The position numbers were made by a program, and so were the translations under genes. The notes below the pieces were generated by a model. That model saw only the letters and a program-made list of their open reading frames with translations, searched no databases and had not been told where the DNA came from. A DNA stretch of 45,576 bases, taken from assembly GCF_000212855.1 (NCBI RefSeq), contig NZ_GL890993.1, forward strand, positions 346,895-392,470, read 5' to 3'. The stretch comes from Streptococcus sanguinis SK355 (GTDB lineage: Bacteria; Bacillota; Bacilli; Lactobacillales; Streptococcaceae). Shown here one piece after another: positions 7,833 through 17,575 of the stretch; the stretch's first letter is position 1, and every line of letters starts with the position of its first letter.

Positions 7833-7865
7833 AGTATAGAACACTTATCTTAAATTTTCCTAAAA
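7833..7865 (-). promoter_or_regulatory. CiaR-type direct repeat and -10 of csRNA copy 1
   Basis: TTTTAG, five bases, TTTAAG, ten bases, TATACT on the minus strand. The spacing equals that at the second csRNA (30130-30162), where both half-sites match. The degenerate distal half-site here suggests weaker CiaR dependence. Confidence 0.6.
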
Positions 7866-7892
7866 GTAACTTAAAAAAATGAAATTATTTTT

Positions 7893-8582
7893 TTACAGCT
7901 CTTGCAAGAGGTACTGAAACAGCTCCAAATTGCCTTTTTCTTCGTTTATTAAAAACTCCGGATGCCATTGAAGACCGATGATACGATGATTGTCAACCGA
8001 TTCAATCGCTTCGATGGTATTGTCTCTTGGATCAAAAGCTGTCGCGCGGAAATTAGGTGCCAAGTCCTTGATGCTTTGGCGATGAACCGAATTAATCTGG
8101 CTAGCCTGACCAAACAAACGCTCCACAACGCTGTCTTTCTCCGTGCGAATGGAGTGCGAAGTACCAAATGGCAAGCCCTGCCAGTGATTATCAATGTGCT
8201 GATTGAGAGTGCCGCCAAAAGCAACATTTACCAACTGCAAACCGCGGCAAATAGCCATAACTGGTTTGTTTTGGCGCAGGGCTTCTTTCAAGAGCGCCAA
8301 CTCAAACTCATCGCGAACAATATTGTAGTCGTCACTATCGATGGTCTTTTCTTCCCCATAAAACTGCGGGTGAACATTTTGCCCGCCTGACAAAATCAGC
8401 TTGTCAATGGTTTCTACGTAATCCTGGACTAAACTTTTATCCCCAACAGGAATCACCATCGGCAGGCCACCAACCATTCGTACGCCGTCCACAAACTTGC
8501 GTGAAACAGAGGTGTGAATATTCTTTCCAGCTTCATCTACTGGACAAAGATTGGCTGAAATTCCAACAATTGTTCTGCACAT
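7893..8582 (-). CDS. Class I glutamine amidotransferase-like gamma-glutamyl hydrolase (peptidase C26, PuuD-like)
   Basis: A 229-residue cytoplasmic hydrolase of the PuuD/peptidase C26 group, which cleaves gamma-glutamyl linkages such as gamma-glutamyl-GABA. The catalytic Cys is C112 in MAICRGLQLVN, and the His/Glu pair is H207/E209 in GLQWHPEF. The oxyanion region SGGQNVHP (about 65-72) is also conserved. The start at 8582 follows AAGGGGGGA and a promoter with -10 TATACT. It is monocistronic: the ABC exporter upstream ends in a strong terminator. The natural substrate in streptococci is not established from sequence. Confidence 0.85.
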   Translation of the reverse strand: MCRTIVGISANLCPVDEAGKNIHTSVSRKFVDGVRMVGGLPMVIPVGDKSLVQDYVETIDKLILSGGQNVHPQFYGEEKTIDSDDYNIVRDEFELALLKEALRQNKPVMAICRGLQLVNVAFGGTLNQHIDNHWQGLPFGTSHSIRTEKDSVVERLFGQASQINSVHRQSIKDLAPNFRATAFDPRDNTIEAIESVDNHRIIGLQWHPEFLINEEKGNLELFQYLLQEL

Positions 8583-8709
8583 ACCGTGATTCCCCCCTTA
8601 TTTTGATATAGTATATCTTACCACGCCTTTTCTCAGTCGTCCAATAGATTTTTTTTAAGCTGCTTATAAAAATTTTTTATCAAAGACTCTGCATGTCTCT
8701 CAAATAAAA

Positions 8710-8744
8710 AACTCTCGAATGTACTATAAGTACAAACGAGAGTT
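8710..8744 (-). terminator. Terminator of the ABC exporter operon
   Basis: AACTCTCG (8710-8717) pairs with CGAGAGTT (8737-8744). An inner stem TGTACT/AGTACA extends the hairpin, followed on the minus strand by TTTTATT. Confidence 0.85.
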
Positions 8745-8764
8745 TGGAAAAATTTCTCAACTTT

Positions 8765-10534
8765 CTACTCAAATACAAACTGGTTATGATAGAGTTCTGA
8801 GTAGAACCCACCCAGTTTAAGGAGTTGGTGATGATTGCCCTGTTCGATAACCTCTCCGTCTTTGAGGACGATAATCTGGTCGGCATTGAGAATCGTCTTG
8901 AGGCGGTGAGCAATGACAAAGCTAGTTCGGCCAGCCACAACGGCTTCCATGGCCTGCTGAATCTTGCTTTCTGTTACTGTATCGACATTGGAAGTCGCTT
9001 CGTCCAAAATCAAGACTTGCGGATCCGTCAGCAGGGTTCTGGCAATAGAAATCAGCTGTTTCTGCCCAGTTGAGAAAATATTCTGGTCATCATCTACCAG
9101 AGTATCATATTTGTCCGGCAGACTTTCGATATAGTCATGGATATGGGTCGCACGCGCAGCCGTTTCGACCATCTCCTGACTAGCATCCGGCACACCGAAG
9201 CGGATATTGTCCCGAATCGTACCGCTAAAGAGCACCGAATCCTGCAAGACAATGCCCACATGACTCCGTAAGCTATCCAGCTCATAGTCCCGAATATCGC
9301 GACCGTCAAACTCAATGCTGCCACTATCCACATCATAAAAGCGATTGAGCAAGTTCATAATAGTCGTCTTGCCTGATCCAGTCGGTCCAACAACAGCTGT
9401 CATCTTGCCCTTGGGGGCTAAGATAGATACGTCTTTGAGGATAGGCTTGCCTTCCACATAAGAGAAGTCCACATGCTTGATCTCCACGGAGTCTGTAAGC
9501 TCTGTGAAAGCAGGTGCATTCTCTGGCCGGACTTCCTCCGGCGCATCAAACATCTCCTGAATCCGGTCAGCTCCTGTAAAGGCCAACTGCAGACTGCCCC
9601 AGCTGGCTGCAATCTGGATGATAGGCTGATAATACTGCTGGGAAAACTGAGTAAAAGTAGTAATCAGGCCAACTGCAACGGCCGTTTCAACATTGGGATC
9701 GCTCAGTAAGACAGCCGAACCAACAAAAATAACAATAGCTGTATTAATCAAATTCATCCCGTTCATGATTGGGAAGAGAAGGCCAGAAAAGGTTCGGCCT
9801 TTAAAGGTCGCTGAGCGTACTCGATCATTCTGCTCAATAAAACCTTTGATGACCTCCTCCTGCATCCCCTGAACGATAACGGCTTTTTGACCGGAAATGG
9901 TCTCGTCCATATAAGCATTGAGGCGGCCGACTTCTTTTTGCTGAAGATTGGTGTATTTCCGAGCCAGCCTAACAATAATCACTAGGAGAAGAAAAGCAAC
10001 CGGTGTGCTGGCTACCGTTATCCAGGCCAATCTAACATTTTGAACAAACATGATAATCACTAGACCCAGATAGAGCAAGGCATTGCTCATAACCTGGATC
10101 ATACTCTCGTTTAGAGCCTGCAGGATATTGTCCAAATCACTTGTAAAGCGCGATAAAATGTCTCCATCCTGATGGCGGTCAAAGAAAGCAACTGTCATCT
10201 TGGAGAGCTTGCCAAACAGGCCCTTGCGCATTTCATTGGTCGAATGGGCAATAACTCGGGTCATCAAAATCATGTAAATCAAGCTGGAAACAGACAGGCA
10301 GACAAAGGACACCAATACACTGCACATAACGTTGCCAAAAGTCGACAGAATCTGATCAGTCTCACCCTTCTCCGCAAAAGCTCGGCCCAACTCAACCAAA
10401 TGCTGAACAGCCTGACCGACATAAACCGGAAAAAGGACCTGAAAAACAGTCGCTGTTACCATCATCAAGAGCACAATGACAAAGGATAATTTGTAACGCT
10501 TAAAATATTGCCAGAAAAATGCAATCGTCCGCAT
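8765..10534 (-). CDS. Heterodimeric ABC exporter, second subunit
   Basis: A 589-residue half-transporter with six membrane spans fused to an ATPase, of the PatAB/LmrCD/SatAB multidrug class. The start chosen is ATG at 10534, eight bases after AGGAGG; frames open further upstream overlap the partner gene and lack a ribosome binding site. Walker A is GPTGSGKTT, Walker B LILDEATSN with catalytic Glu, and the switch His is in IAHRLKT. The signature is FSTGQ instead of LSGGQ, i.e. degenerate. This complements the defects of the partner and marks an asymmetric heterodimer. The stop of the partner lies one base upstream, so translation is coupled. Substrates could be drugs or endogenous lipids or peptides. 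Confidence 0.88.
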   Translation of the reverse strand: MRTIAFFWQYFKRYKLSFVIVLLMMVTATVFQVLFPVYVGQAVQHLVELGRAFAEKGETDQILSTFGNVMCSVLVSFVCLSVSSLIYMILMTRVIAHSTNEMRKGLFGKLSKMTVAFFDRHQDGDILSRFTSDLDNILQALNESMIQVMSNALLYLGLVIIMFVQNVRLAWITVASTPVAFLLLVIIVRLARKYTNLQQKEVGRLNAYMDETISGQKAVIVQGMQEEVIKGFIEQNDRVRSATFKGRTFSGLLFPIMNGMNLINTAIVIFVGSAVLLSDPNVETAVAVGLITTFTQFSQQYYQPIIQIAASWGSLQLAFTGADRIQEMFDAPEEVRPENAPAFTELTDSVEIKHVDFSYVEGKPILKDVSILAPKGKMTAVVGPTGSGKTTIMNLLNRFYDVDSGSIEFDGRDIRDYELDSLRSHVGIVLQDSVLFSGTIRDNIRFGVPDASQEMVETAARATHIHDYIESLPDKYDTLVDDDQNIFSTGQKQLISIARTLLTDPQVLILDEATSNVDTVTESKIQQAMEAVVAGRTSFVIAHRLKTILNADQIIVLKDGEVIEQGNHHQLLKLGGFYSELYHNQFVFE

Positions 10535-10535
10535 C

Positions 10536-12242
10536 CTAGTCCTCCTTTCCTTTCTGAGTTTCGTAAATTTCGCGGTAAACATCGTTAGTGGCGACCAATT
10601 CCTCATGCGTCCCTTGGCCAATCAGCCGTCCCTGATCCAAGACCAGAATCTTATCTGCATGAACAACGGAGCTAATCTTTTGAGCAATGATAATCGTCGT
10701 CGTTCCTTGTAGCTCTTTGTTCAAGGCTTCTTGAACCAGCTTTTCTGACTTAGCATCCAAGGCTGAGGTCGAATCATCTAAAATCAAAATATTGGGATTG
10801 TTGACAACACCTCTGGCAATGGACATCCGCTGCTTCTGACCTCCAGAGAAGTTACTGCCACGTTCCTCCACTGCACTATCAAAACTCTCTTCCATACGGT
10901 TGATAAATTCACTGGCTTGGGCAATACGAGCCGCTCGCTCCATCTCAGGCAGTGAAGCATTGAGCTTGCCCTGACGGAGATTGTCCGCAATGGTCCCACT
11001 AAATAGAATCGCCCGCTGCAGAACGATAGAAACATTTTTTCGAAGAGTTCCCTGGCTAAGCTCTCGCAGATCCCGGCCGCCAATCTTGACAGAACCTTCC
11101 TGCGGGTCAAAAAGACGGGGAATCAGCTGGGCCAAGGTAGATTTACCAGCACCTGTCGCACCGACAACACCAATCATTTGCCCCGGCTCAACCTCAAAGC
11201 TGATGTCCTTTAGCATTGGCTCGTCATCGTTGGGATAGGAAAAAGTCACATGCTCAAAGCGTAGGCTGCCTTCTAGTTCTTCATCTGGTGAGTCTGGAAA
11301 AACCATGGCCGACTCCGTCGCCAATACTTCCTTGATCCGACGGATAGAAATGATTCCCCTCGTCACGCCATTTCCCAAAAAACCAACCATAATGATAGTG
11401 AAAATAATCTGGCTAAGATAACCAATAAAAGAAGCGATAGAGCTAACCAGCCCTGGCTCCGCCTGAATCATGCCAGATAGAGTCCAGATAGCCAGGTAAA
11501 CAGAGCTGTAACCGACCAACATCATCATTGGCTCAATGATTGAAAAAGCATAGCCAATATAGAGATTCTCTGACAGCAGCTCATCAGACACCTGACTGAA
11601 CTTATGAAACTGGTCTTCCTCCCGCACGAAGGACTTGACCACTCGCACACCACGAAGATTTTCCTTGGCAATGGCATTGATTTTATCCAAAAGAGTTTGG
11701 AATTTCTTAAAACGAGGGCCCATCATCCCCATCATGACAGCGGTTAGACCAGCTATGAGCACGATTAGCAAGAAAATAATCCACCAGAGAGAGGGCATGG
11801 TCACAATGGCCAGGATGACTGAACCGATAAAAAGGATGGGCAAGCGAAGAAGAATTTGAAAGAGCATCATAGTCACATTTTGAATCTGATTGATGTCATT
11901 CGTCATCCGCACGACTAGATTTCCAGCGTTGAATTCCTCGATATTGGCATAAGAAAAGGTCTGAATCTTGCGGAAAGTCTCCTCACGGAGATCTGATGAA
12001 ACAGCCTGGGCAATGTAAGCCGCCAAGGTCACATTAACTCCTCCTGCTACTAGCCCAACAAAACCGATACCAATCAGCCAACCGCCCATACTGTAGATGG
12101 TCTGGCTATTTTGCTCCTGCAGAGCATCTAAGATGTGCTTTAAAAACCAGGGCAGTAAAAGAGAGCTGGCAATCATCAGCGAGGTCATCAAAAGCGAACT
12201 CAGGGCATACCATTTATAGCGTAATAGACTTTTAAAAAACAT
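10536..12242 (-). CDS. Heterodimeric ABC exporter, first subunit
   Basis: A 568-residue half-transporter (six spans plus ATPase) forming an exporter with the product of the next gene. The start ATG at 12242 (MFFKSLLRYK) is chosen because AGGAGG lies six bases upstream; an ATG seven codons earlier has none. Walker A is GATGAGKST and the signature FSGGQKQ is intact. Walker B ends LILDDSTS, with Asp replacing the catalytic Glu, and the switch position reads IAQKISS with Gln replacing His. These are the hallmarks of the degenerate nucleotide site of heterodimeric exporters such as PatAB, LmrCD and TM287/288. The pair may be orthologous to patA/patB, but other streptococcal pairs look similar. Confidence 0.88.
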   Translation of the reverse strand: MFFKSLLRYKWYALSSLLMTSLMIASSLLLPWFLKHILDALQEQNSQTIYSMGGWLIGIGFVGLVAGGVNVTLAAYIAQAVSSDLREETFRKIQTFSYANIEEFNAGNLVVRMTNDINQIQNVTMMLFQILLRLPILFIGSVILAIVTMPSLWWIIFLLIVLIAGLTAVMMGMMGPRFKKFQTLLDKINAIAKENLRGVRVVKSFVREEDQFHKFSQVSDELLSENLYIGYAFSIIEPMMMLVGYSSVYLAIWTLSGMIQAEPGLVSSIASFIGYLSQIIFTIIMVGFLGNGVTRGIISIRRIKEVLATESAMVFPDSPDEELEGSLRFEHVTFSYPNDDEPMLKDISFEVEPGQMIGVVGATGAGKSTLAQLIPRLFDPQEGSVKIGGRDLRELSQGTLRKNVSIVLQRAILFSGTIADNLRQGKLNASLPEMERAARIAQASEFINRMEESFDSAVEERGSNFSGGQKQRMSIARGVVNNPNILILDDSTSALDAKSEKLVQEALNKELQGTTTIIIAQKISSVVHADKILVLDQGRLIGQGTHEELVATNDVYREIYETQKGKED

Positions 12243-12281
12243 GCTTCCTCCTACTTTTTTCATATTTGACTTAGTTTCCTT

Positions 12282-12309
12282 ACTATATCACAGATAAAAA
12301 CAATGTCAA
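12282..12309 (-). promoter_or_regulatory. Promoter of the ABC exporter operon
   Basis: TTGACA (12304-12309), 16 bases, TATAGT (12282-12287) on the minus strand, with TG one base before the -10. This is a near-consensus constitutive promoter. It diverges from gpsA, whose extended -10 TGGTAAAAT lies nearby on the plus strand. Confidence 0.7.
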
Positions 12310-12402
12310 GCAAGAAATTTCTTATATTATATGGTAAAATGAGATATAGAACTCTAAAACTGATTTAAATTCAGACCCGGAATTTCATCATAAGGAGAAG
12401 AT

Positions 12403-13425
12403 ATGGATAAACAACGAGTTGCTGTGATTGGTCCTGGTTCTTGGGGAACAGCCCTATCACAAGTGCTAAATGACAACGGACACCAGGTTCGTATTTGGGG
12501 AAATATCGCTGAGCAAATCAACGAAATCAACAACGAGCACTCCAATAAACGCTATTTCAAAGACATTGTACTGGACGAAAAGATCAAGGCCTATCATGAC
12601 CTAGAAGAAGCTTTAAAAGATGCGGATGCTGTGCTTTTTGTCGTGCCGACCAAGGTAACCCGTCTGGTAGCCAAACAAGTAGCCCAGGCTCTAGACCACA
12701 AGGTGAAAATTATGCACGCCTCCAAGGGACTGGAACCCAATACCCACGAACGGATTTCAACTATCCTAGAAGAAGAAATCCCTGCAGAGCTTCGCAGCGA
12801 GATTGTCGTCGTCTCAGGTCCCAGCCATGCTGAGGAAACCATTGTACGCGATATTACCCTGATTACTGCTGCTTCCAAGGACCTGGAAACGGCTAAGTAT
12901 GTGCAGGAGCTCTTCAGCAATCACTACTTCCGCCTCTACACTAATACCGACGTCATCGGAGTGGAGACTGCAGGCGCTCTGAAAAACATCATCGCTGTTG
13001 GAGCCGGTGCTCTCCACGGATTAGGCTATGGTGACAATGCCAAGGCAGCTATTATCACACGCGGTCTGGCCGAAATCACGCGGCTAGGTGTTAAGTTAGG
13101 AGCCAATCCTCTGACTTATAGCGGCCTATCTGGTGTTGGCGACCTGATTGTCACAGGGACCTCTGTCCACTCTCGCAACTGGCGGGCTGGCAATGCTCTA
13201 GGGCGCGGTGAGATATTAGCTGATATCGAAGCCAATATGGGCATGGTTATCGAAGGAATTTCCACCACTAAGGCCGCCTATGAACTAGCCCAAGAGCTGG
13301 ATGTTTATATGCCGATTACCCAAGCTATCTACAAGGTTATTTATCAAAATTGTAATATCAAAGATGCCATTTATGAAATCATGAACAATGAATTCAAGGC
13401 TGAGAACGAATGGACTTCGTTCTAA
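12403..13425 (+). CDS. gpsA: NAD(P)H-dependent glycerol-3-phosphate dehydrogenase
   Basis: Reduces dihydroxyacetone phosphate to sn-glycerol 3-phosphate, the backbone precursor for phospholipids and lipoteichoic acid. The 340-residue protein has the Rossmann nucleotide-binding motif [13 protein letters not shown] (10-22), VVPTKVTR, the ASKGLEP segment, and the active-site stretch [20 protein letters not shown] containing the catalytic Lys. AAGGAGAAG precedes the ATG. galU follows by 16 bases and the pair is an ancestral streptococcal operon ending in the terminator at 14387. Confidence 0.95.
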   Translation: MDKQRVAVIGPGSWGTALSQVLNDNGHQVRIWGNIAEQINEINNEHSNKRYFKDIVLDEKIKAYHDLEEALKDADAVLFVVPTKVTRLVAKQVAQALDHKVKIMHASKGLEPNTHERISTILEEEIPAELRSEIVVVSGPSHAEETIVRDITLITAASKDLETAKYVQELFSNHYFRLYTNTDVIGVETAGALKNIIAVGAGALHGLGYGDNAKAAIITRGLAEITRLGVKLGANPLTYSGLSGVGDLIVTGTSVHSRNWRAGNALGRGEILADIEANMGMVIEGISTTKAAYELAQELDVYMPITQAIYKVIYQNCNIKDAIYEIMNNEFKAENEWTSF

Positions 13426-13441
13426 TAGAAAGGAACTGATT

Positions 13442-14347
13442 ATGTCAAAAGTTAAGAAAGCCGTCATCCCTGCAGCTGGTCTAGGAACCCGCTTCCTGCC
13501 AGCTACCAAAGCTCTAGCCAAGGAAATGTTACCGATCGTTGACAAGCCAACTATCCAGTTTATCGTTGAGGAAGCTCTCAAATCTGGAATTGAAGATATT
13601 CTAGTTGTCACTGGTAAGTCAAAACGCTCAATCGAAGACCACTTTGACTCCAACTTCGAATTGGAATACAATCTCAAAGAAAAAGGCAAGAACGACTTGC
13701 TCAAATTGGTCGATGAAACCACTGGTATCGGTCTGCACTTCATCCGTCAGAGCCATCCACGCGGTCTGGGAGATGCTGTCCTTCAGGCTAAGGCTTTCGT
13801 AGGAAACGAACCTTTCGTTGTCATGCTTGGTGATGACCTCATGGATATCACCAATGATAAGGCTGTCCCGCTGACCAAGCAATTGATTGATGACTACGAA
13901 GCAACTCATGCTTCTACTATCGCTGTCATGCAGGTCCCTCATGATGATGTGTCCTCTTACGGGGTCATTGCCCCTCAGGGTGAAGGCGTCAAAGGTCTCT
14001 ACAGCGTGGAAACCTTCGTCGAAAAGCCAAAACCGGAAGATGCACCGAGTGATTTGGCTATCATCGGCCGCTACCTGCTGACACCGGAAATTTTTGAAAT
14101 CTTGGAAAATCAAGCTCCTGGTGCTGGAAATGAGATTCAGCTGACAGATGCGATTGATACTCTTAACAAGACGCAGCGCGTGTTCGCTCGCGAATTCAAG
14201 GGTGATCGCTATGATGTCGGCGACAAATTTGGCTTTATGAAGACTTCTATCGACTACGCCCTCAAGCATCCGCAGGTCAAAGACTCCTTGAAGCAGTATA
14301 TCATTGACTTGGGCCATACATTAGAGAAAAAACAAGAGAAAAAATAA
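13442..14347 (+). CDS. galU: UTP-glucose-1-phosphate uridylyltransferase
   Basis: Makes UDP-glucose from UTP and glucose 1-phosphate, feeding capsule, glycolipid and cell-wall polysaccharide synthesis and galactose metabolism. The start at 13442 ([13 protein letters not shown]) has AAGGA eight bases upstream; an earlier in-frame ATG overlaps gpsA and adds 18 non-conserved residues. The protein of 301 residues has the nucleotidyltransferase motif [15 protein letters not shown], the catalytic-Lys segment [19 protein letters not shown] with the metal-binding Asp, and [11 protein letters not shown]. Normal length for the bacterial enzyme. Confidence 0.95.
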   Translation: MSKVKKAVIPAAGLGTRFLPATKALAKEMLPIVDKPTIQFIVEEALKSGIEDILVVTGKSKRSIEDHFDSNFELEYNLKEKGKNDLLKLVDETTGIGLHFIRQSHPRGLGDAVLQAKAFVGNEPFVVMLGDDLMDITNDKAVPLTKQLIDDYEATHASTIAVMQVPHDDVSSYGVIAPQGEGVKGLYSVETFVEKPKPEDAPSDLAIIGRYLLTPEIFEILENQAPGAGNEIQLTDAIDTLNKTQRVFAREFKGDRYDVGDKFGFMKTSIDYALKHPQVKDSLKQYIIDLGHTLEKKQEKK

Positions 14348-14386
14348 CGGCTTCAAATAGCTGGAGAAAAATGAAATTTTAACTTA

Positions 14387-14410
14387 AAAAGAGGTTTCTC
14401 AACCTCTTTT
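14387..14410. terminator. Bidirectional terminator between galU and the rhomboid gene
   Basis: AAAAGAGGTT (14387-14396) pairs with AACCTCTTTT (14401-14410) over a four-base loop. T-rich tails lie on both strands, so it can serve the convergent galU and rhomboid transcripts. Confidence 0.85.
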
Positions 14411-14442
14411 TTATATTTTATCAGTTATTTTCTAAAGATTCA

Positions 14443-15126
14443 TTAAATCAAAGAATGGTGAAAACCTAGAAAAATCAGAAGTGCAGCCAAGGCTAGATAA
14501 CCAAACAGGACTAGCCAGCGCTGAGCAGGTTTAAAGGCATTGCTTGAGCCTTTGACAGGAAGAATGACCGCACAGAGTATGCCACCAATCAAACCGCCCA
14601 AATGCCCCGCCAGGCTGATACCAGGCATGAAACTAAAGATGATATTGACCACAATCAAGGTCATATAAGACTGCCCCAGCTGCTGAATGTAGCTGTCGCG
14701 AACGACATAGTGCAGGGTTACAATAGAGGCAAAAAGTCCAAACAAGGCTGTAGAGGCTCCTGCTGACAGAGTATCCGGACTGAAAAAGAAGACAAAGATA
14801 TTTCCCATCAGGCCAGACATCATATAGAGCAGAAAGAAATTTCGCGAGCCAAAAATATCTTCTGCCTGCCGTCCAATAAAATAAAGAGTAACAGTATTTA
14901 CCACAAAGTGCTCCAAGCCAATATGCACAAAGATAGCAGAAATGAGACGCCATATCTGAGTAGGATACATGATAATAGTCGGAGAAAACACTGCTCCAAA
15001 TTCAAAGACAGTTTGTTCTTCAGCATAAGAAAAACCACGTAAAATAAGCATCCCCACAAAGACAAGTGTTGTTAGAATTAACAAAACACTGGTCACAGGA
15101 TATTTTTTATCGTAGATGTAGTTCAT
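14443..15126 (-). CDS. Rhomboid-family intramembrane serine protease
   Basis: A 227-residue polytopic membrane protease with about seven helices. The catalytic Ser is in GASTALFG and the catalytic His in AGHLGGLIGG, the two residues that form the rhomboid dyad. The conserved HxxxN-type region is present as FVHIGLEHFVVNTVTL. Substrates are single-span membrane proteins; none is identified here, although the six single-span proteins encoded at 18044-27432 would be topologically suitable (speculation). Its start overlaps the FTHF cyclo-ligase stop by about 20 bases, with AGGAAG upstream, so it is the last gene of the dapD operon. Confidence 0.88.
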   Translation of the reverse strand: MNYIYDKKYPVTSVLLILTTLVFVGMLILRGFSYAEEQTVFEFGAVFSPTIIMYPTQIWRLISAIFVHIGLEHFVVNTVTLYFIGRQAEDIFGSRNFFLLYMMSGLMGNIFVFFFSPDTLSAGASTALFGLFASIVTLHYVVRDSYIQQLGQSYMTLIVVNIIFSFMPGISLAGHLGGLIGGILCAVILPVKGSSNAFKPAQRWLVLFGYLALAALLIFLGFHHSLI

Positions 15127-15646
15127 AAATCAGTACTTCCTTTACTGCTATATCGTGATAATTAGGCTCAAAATCAGACTTTTGAAAACTATAGATGCTG
15201 CTGATGGATGCTCCTGCAAAATCAACCAGATAACGGTCATAATAGCCACCACCGTAACCAATCCGAAAGCCTTGTGAATTAAAGACCACACCTGGCACAT
15301 GAATCAGATCAATCTCCGTCTTCTCCACAGCCTCTTCGCTCGTCGGCTCCATAAGGCCAAAAGAGCTCTTTTGCAGGCGGCTTTCATCATAATCTACAAA
15401 TATCATCCGACCCTGACCATAGGTTTTGGGCACTAAAACCCGCTTGCCGTCCAACTGAGCCTGCTTAATAAAGGATGCAGTTGAGACTTCATGCGGCATT
15501 GAAAGATAGGTAGCGATAACCTGAGCTTCTTGATAAGCTGCTGAACTGAGCAAGTGCTGGATCAGCCAGCTATCTGCCTGCTCTTTTTCTTTTCCTGAAA
15601 GTTTCTTCATCTGGTTCAGTACAGTTTGTCTCAGCTCTTTTTTCAT
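15107..15646 (-). CDS. 5-formyltetrahydrofolate cyclo-ligase
   Basis: Converts 5-formyltetrahydrofolate to 5,10-methenyltetrahydrofolate with ATP, recovering a storage or inhibitory folate. The 179-residue protein begins with the basic MKKELRQTVL and carries the nucleotide/folate-binding motif FRIGYGGGYYDRYL near the C terminus plus the ATYLSMPHEV segment. Length is typical. It follows the deacetylase gene by 20 bases. The ribosome binding site is weak (GGGTGG), consistent with translational coupling in the operon. Confidence 0.9.
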   Translation of the reverse strand: MKKELRQTVLNQMKKLSGKEKEQADSWLIQHLLSSAAYQEAQVIATYLSMPHEVSTASFIKQAQLDGKRVLVPKTYGQGRMIFVDYDESRLQKSSFGLMEPTSEEAVEKTEIDLIHVPGVVFNSQGFRIGYGGGYYDRYLVDFAGASISSIYSFQKSDFEPNYHDIAVKEVLIYELHLR

Positions 15647-15666
15647 TCAGCTCGTCCACCCTTTCC

Positions 15667-16800
15667 TTATCTTTCGTTGATTTTATAATCTAGGAATTTC
15701 CCAATCTTTTCAATAGCAAAGGGCAGTGCTGCCTCATCCGGTGTCATCTTGGGATGATGGAGGGCATAGGGACTGTCCACTCCCAGCCAGAACATGACAC
15801 CCTTGACCTTGCTGAGCAGATAACCAAAGTCCTCGCCTGTCATAGCCGGCGCAATATCAATCAGCTGCACTCCTTCTTCCTTCTGGAAAAAGTCCATCAA
15901 TTCGTCTGCCAGTCCAGGATGATTTTCCACAGGCAGATAGCCGCCTTGTTTAAGCTCCAAGTCCAATTCCAGATTGAAACTTTGGGCTATGCCCTCTGCT
16001 ATTTCCCGTAAGCGCTTCTGAGTCAAGAGGTTCATCTCCTGAGTCAGAGTCCGAATGGTGCCATGCAGAAAGGACGTTTCTGCGATGACATTGTTGGTCG
16101 TACCAGCATGGAGCGAACCAAAGGTTACAATCGCTCCCTCGATAGGATCGACATTGCGACTGACAATGGTCTGCACCTGAGTGATAAAGTAGCTAGCCGC
16201 CACCAAAGCATCATTGGCTTCATGAGGAAAGGCCGCATGACCGCCCTTTCCCTTAAAAGTCAGCTTGACTTCACAGGTACCAGCAAAGAGGGTTCCTCTG
16301 TTAGTGGCAATATCGCCGACCTTGAGGTCCGGCCGCACATGGAGACCGTAAAATTCATCCGGTAGCCAGTCACCAAAAGCACCGTCTTCATACATGAGCA
16401 TACCGCCAGCTTCATTTTCCTCTGCAGGCTGAAAGAGAAAGAGCAGATTGTGGGTAGGTTGAGCGCTCACAGCTTGTTCCAGCAGACCTAGGGCAACCGT
16501 CATGTGCATATCGTGTCCGCAGGCATGCATCCGTCCTTCATGAGTGCTGGCAAAGTCTAGACCTGTCTCCTCGACAATCGGAAGACCATCAATATCTGTT
16601 CGCCAGCCAATCGTCTTATCCGGTGAACTTCCCTTGATGAAGACCAAAATACCCGTCCGCCAAGTTCGGATTTCCACAAAGTCTAGACCTGCTGTCAGTC
16701 CATCAATGACCTGCATCAGGTAGGCATGGGTCTTGTATTCTTCCAGACCGATTTCTGGTATCTGGTGCAAATCACGGCGAATTTTCAGATAATCAAGCAT
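15667..16800 (-). CDS. N-acetyl-LL-diaminopimelate deacetylase (M20D peptidase family)
   Basis: Removes the acetyl group from N-acetyl-LL-2,6-diaminopimelate in the acetylase branch of lysine/diaminopimelate synthesis. The start used is ATG at 16800 ([16 protein letters not shown]), preceded by AAAGGAAAG; an upstream ATG adds 18 unconserved residues. The 376-residue protein has the M20 metal motifs HACGHDMHM and [11 protein letters not shown], and [11 protein letters not shown] in the dimerisation domain. It directly follows dapD, which fixes the specificity among M20D amidohydrolases. Related hippurate or indole-acetyl-amino-acid hydrolases share the fold. Confidence 0.9.
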   Translation of the reverse strand: MLDYLKIRRDLHQIPEIGLEEYKTHAYLMQVIDGLTAGLDFVEIRTWRTGILVFIKGSSPDKTIGWRTDIDGLPIVEETGLDFASTHEGRMHACGHDMHMTVALGLLEQAVSAQPTHNLLFLFQPAEENEAGGMLMYEDGAFGDWLPDEFYGLHVRPDLKVGDIATNRGTLFAGTCEVKLTFKGKGGHAAFPHEANDALVAASYFITQVQTIVSRNVDPIEGAIVTFGSLHAGTTNNVIAETSFLHGTIRTLTQEMNLLTQKRLREIAEGIAQSFNLELDLELKQGGYLPVENHPGLADELMDFFQKEEGVQLIDIAPAMTGEDFGYLLSKVKGVMFWLGVDSPYALHHPKMTPDEAALPFAIEKIGKFLDYKINER

Positions 16801-16876
16801 TTTTCTTTCCTTTAAAATCTTGTCAGACCTGTCAAAGTTTTGGGCCACACCCAATCAATTCAAATTTATGCTATTT

Positions 16877-17575
16877 TTAAAGAGTGCGCAGAGCATCTTC
16901 CAGAGCTGTCTTCTGCTGGGTCTTCTCGTCAATGGTCTTGATAACTCGTGCCGGAACGCCAGCAACCACTACATTTTCCGGAACATCCTGGGTCACAATC
17001 GCACCAGCTGCAACAACGGAACCACTGCCAATTTGTACTCCTTCAATAACAACCGCATTGGCACCAATCAGCACATTGTCTCCAACCCGAACTGGCTCAG
17101 CACTAGCCGGCTCAATGACTCCTGCCAGAACCGAACCAGCACCGATATGACTGTTTTTGCCGACAATAGCTCGACCGCCCAGAATAGCACCCATATCAAT
17201 CATGGTTCCAGCACCAATTTCCGCACCGATATTGATAACCGCCCCCATCATGATGACAGCATTATCACCAATTTCGACTTGGTCACGGATAATAGCCCCT
17301 GGCTCAATACGGGCATTGATGTCGCGCTTGTCCAAAAGCGGCACCGCTGAGTTGCGGGCATCCTGCTCTACTACATAGGTCTTATTTTCCTCTAAGTTCA
17401 CGAGAAGTGGCTTGATTTCTTCCCAGTCACCAAAAAGAACATTGCCTAACCTCACAACAGACCAAGGGATTGATCCGTGCAATTCTCCATTAAAGGTCAC
17501 CTTGACCGGAGTTTTTTTCTTGGCATCAGCGATAAATTTGATAATTTCTTGAGCGTTCATTTTAGTAGCAGACAT
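16877..17575 (-). CDS. dapD: 2,3,4,5-tetrahydropyridine-2,6-dicarboxylate N-acetyltransferase
   Basis: Acetylates tetrahydrodipicolinate with acetyl-CoA, the committed step of the acetylase route to diaminopimelate and lysine. In streptococci the lysine is used in the peptidoglycan stem. The 232-residue protein has an N-terminal alpha/beta domain ([20 protein letters not shown]) and a left-handed beta-helix of hexapeptide repeats from about residue 85 (for example [20 protein letters not shown]), ending in [12 protein letters not shown]. The start at 17575 is upstream of a second ATG six codons on; either is possible. First gene of the operon. Confidence 0.93.
   Translation of the reverse strand: MSATKMNAQEIIKFIADAKKKTPVKVTFNGELHGSIPWSVVRLGNVLFGDWEEIKPLLVNLEENKTYVVEQDARNSAVPLLDKRDINARIEPGAIIRDQVEIGDNAVIMMGAVINIGAEIGAGTMIDMGAILGGRAIVGKNSHIGAGSVLAGVIEPASAEPVRVGDNVLIGANAVVIEGVQIGSGSVVAAGAIVTQDVPENVVVAGVPARVIKTIDEKTQQKTALEDALRTL

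Noticed and set aside
12403..16854. Long open frames opposite gpsA, galU and the deacetylase
   Set aside because: They mirror strongly coding genes, have no ribosome binding sites and show no family motifs; they are shadows of the real genes.
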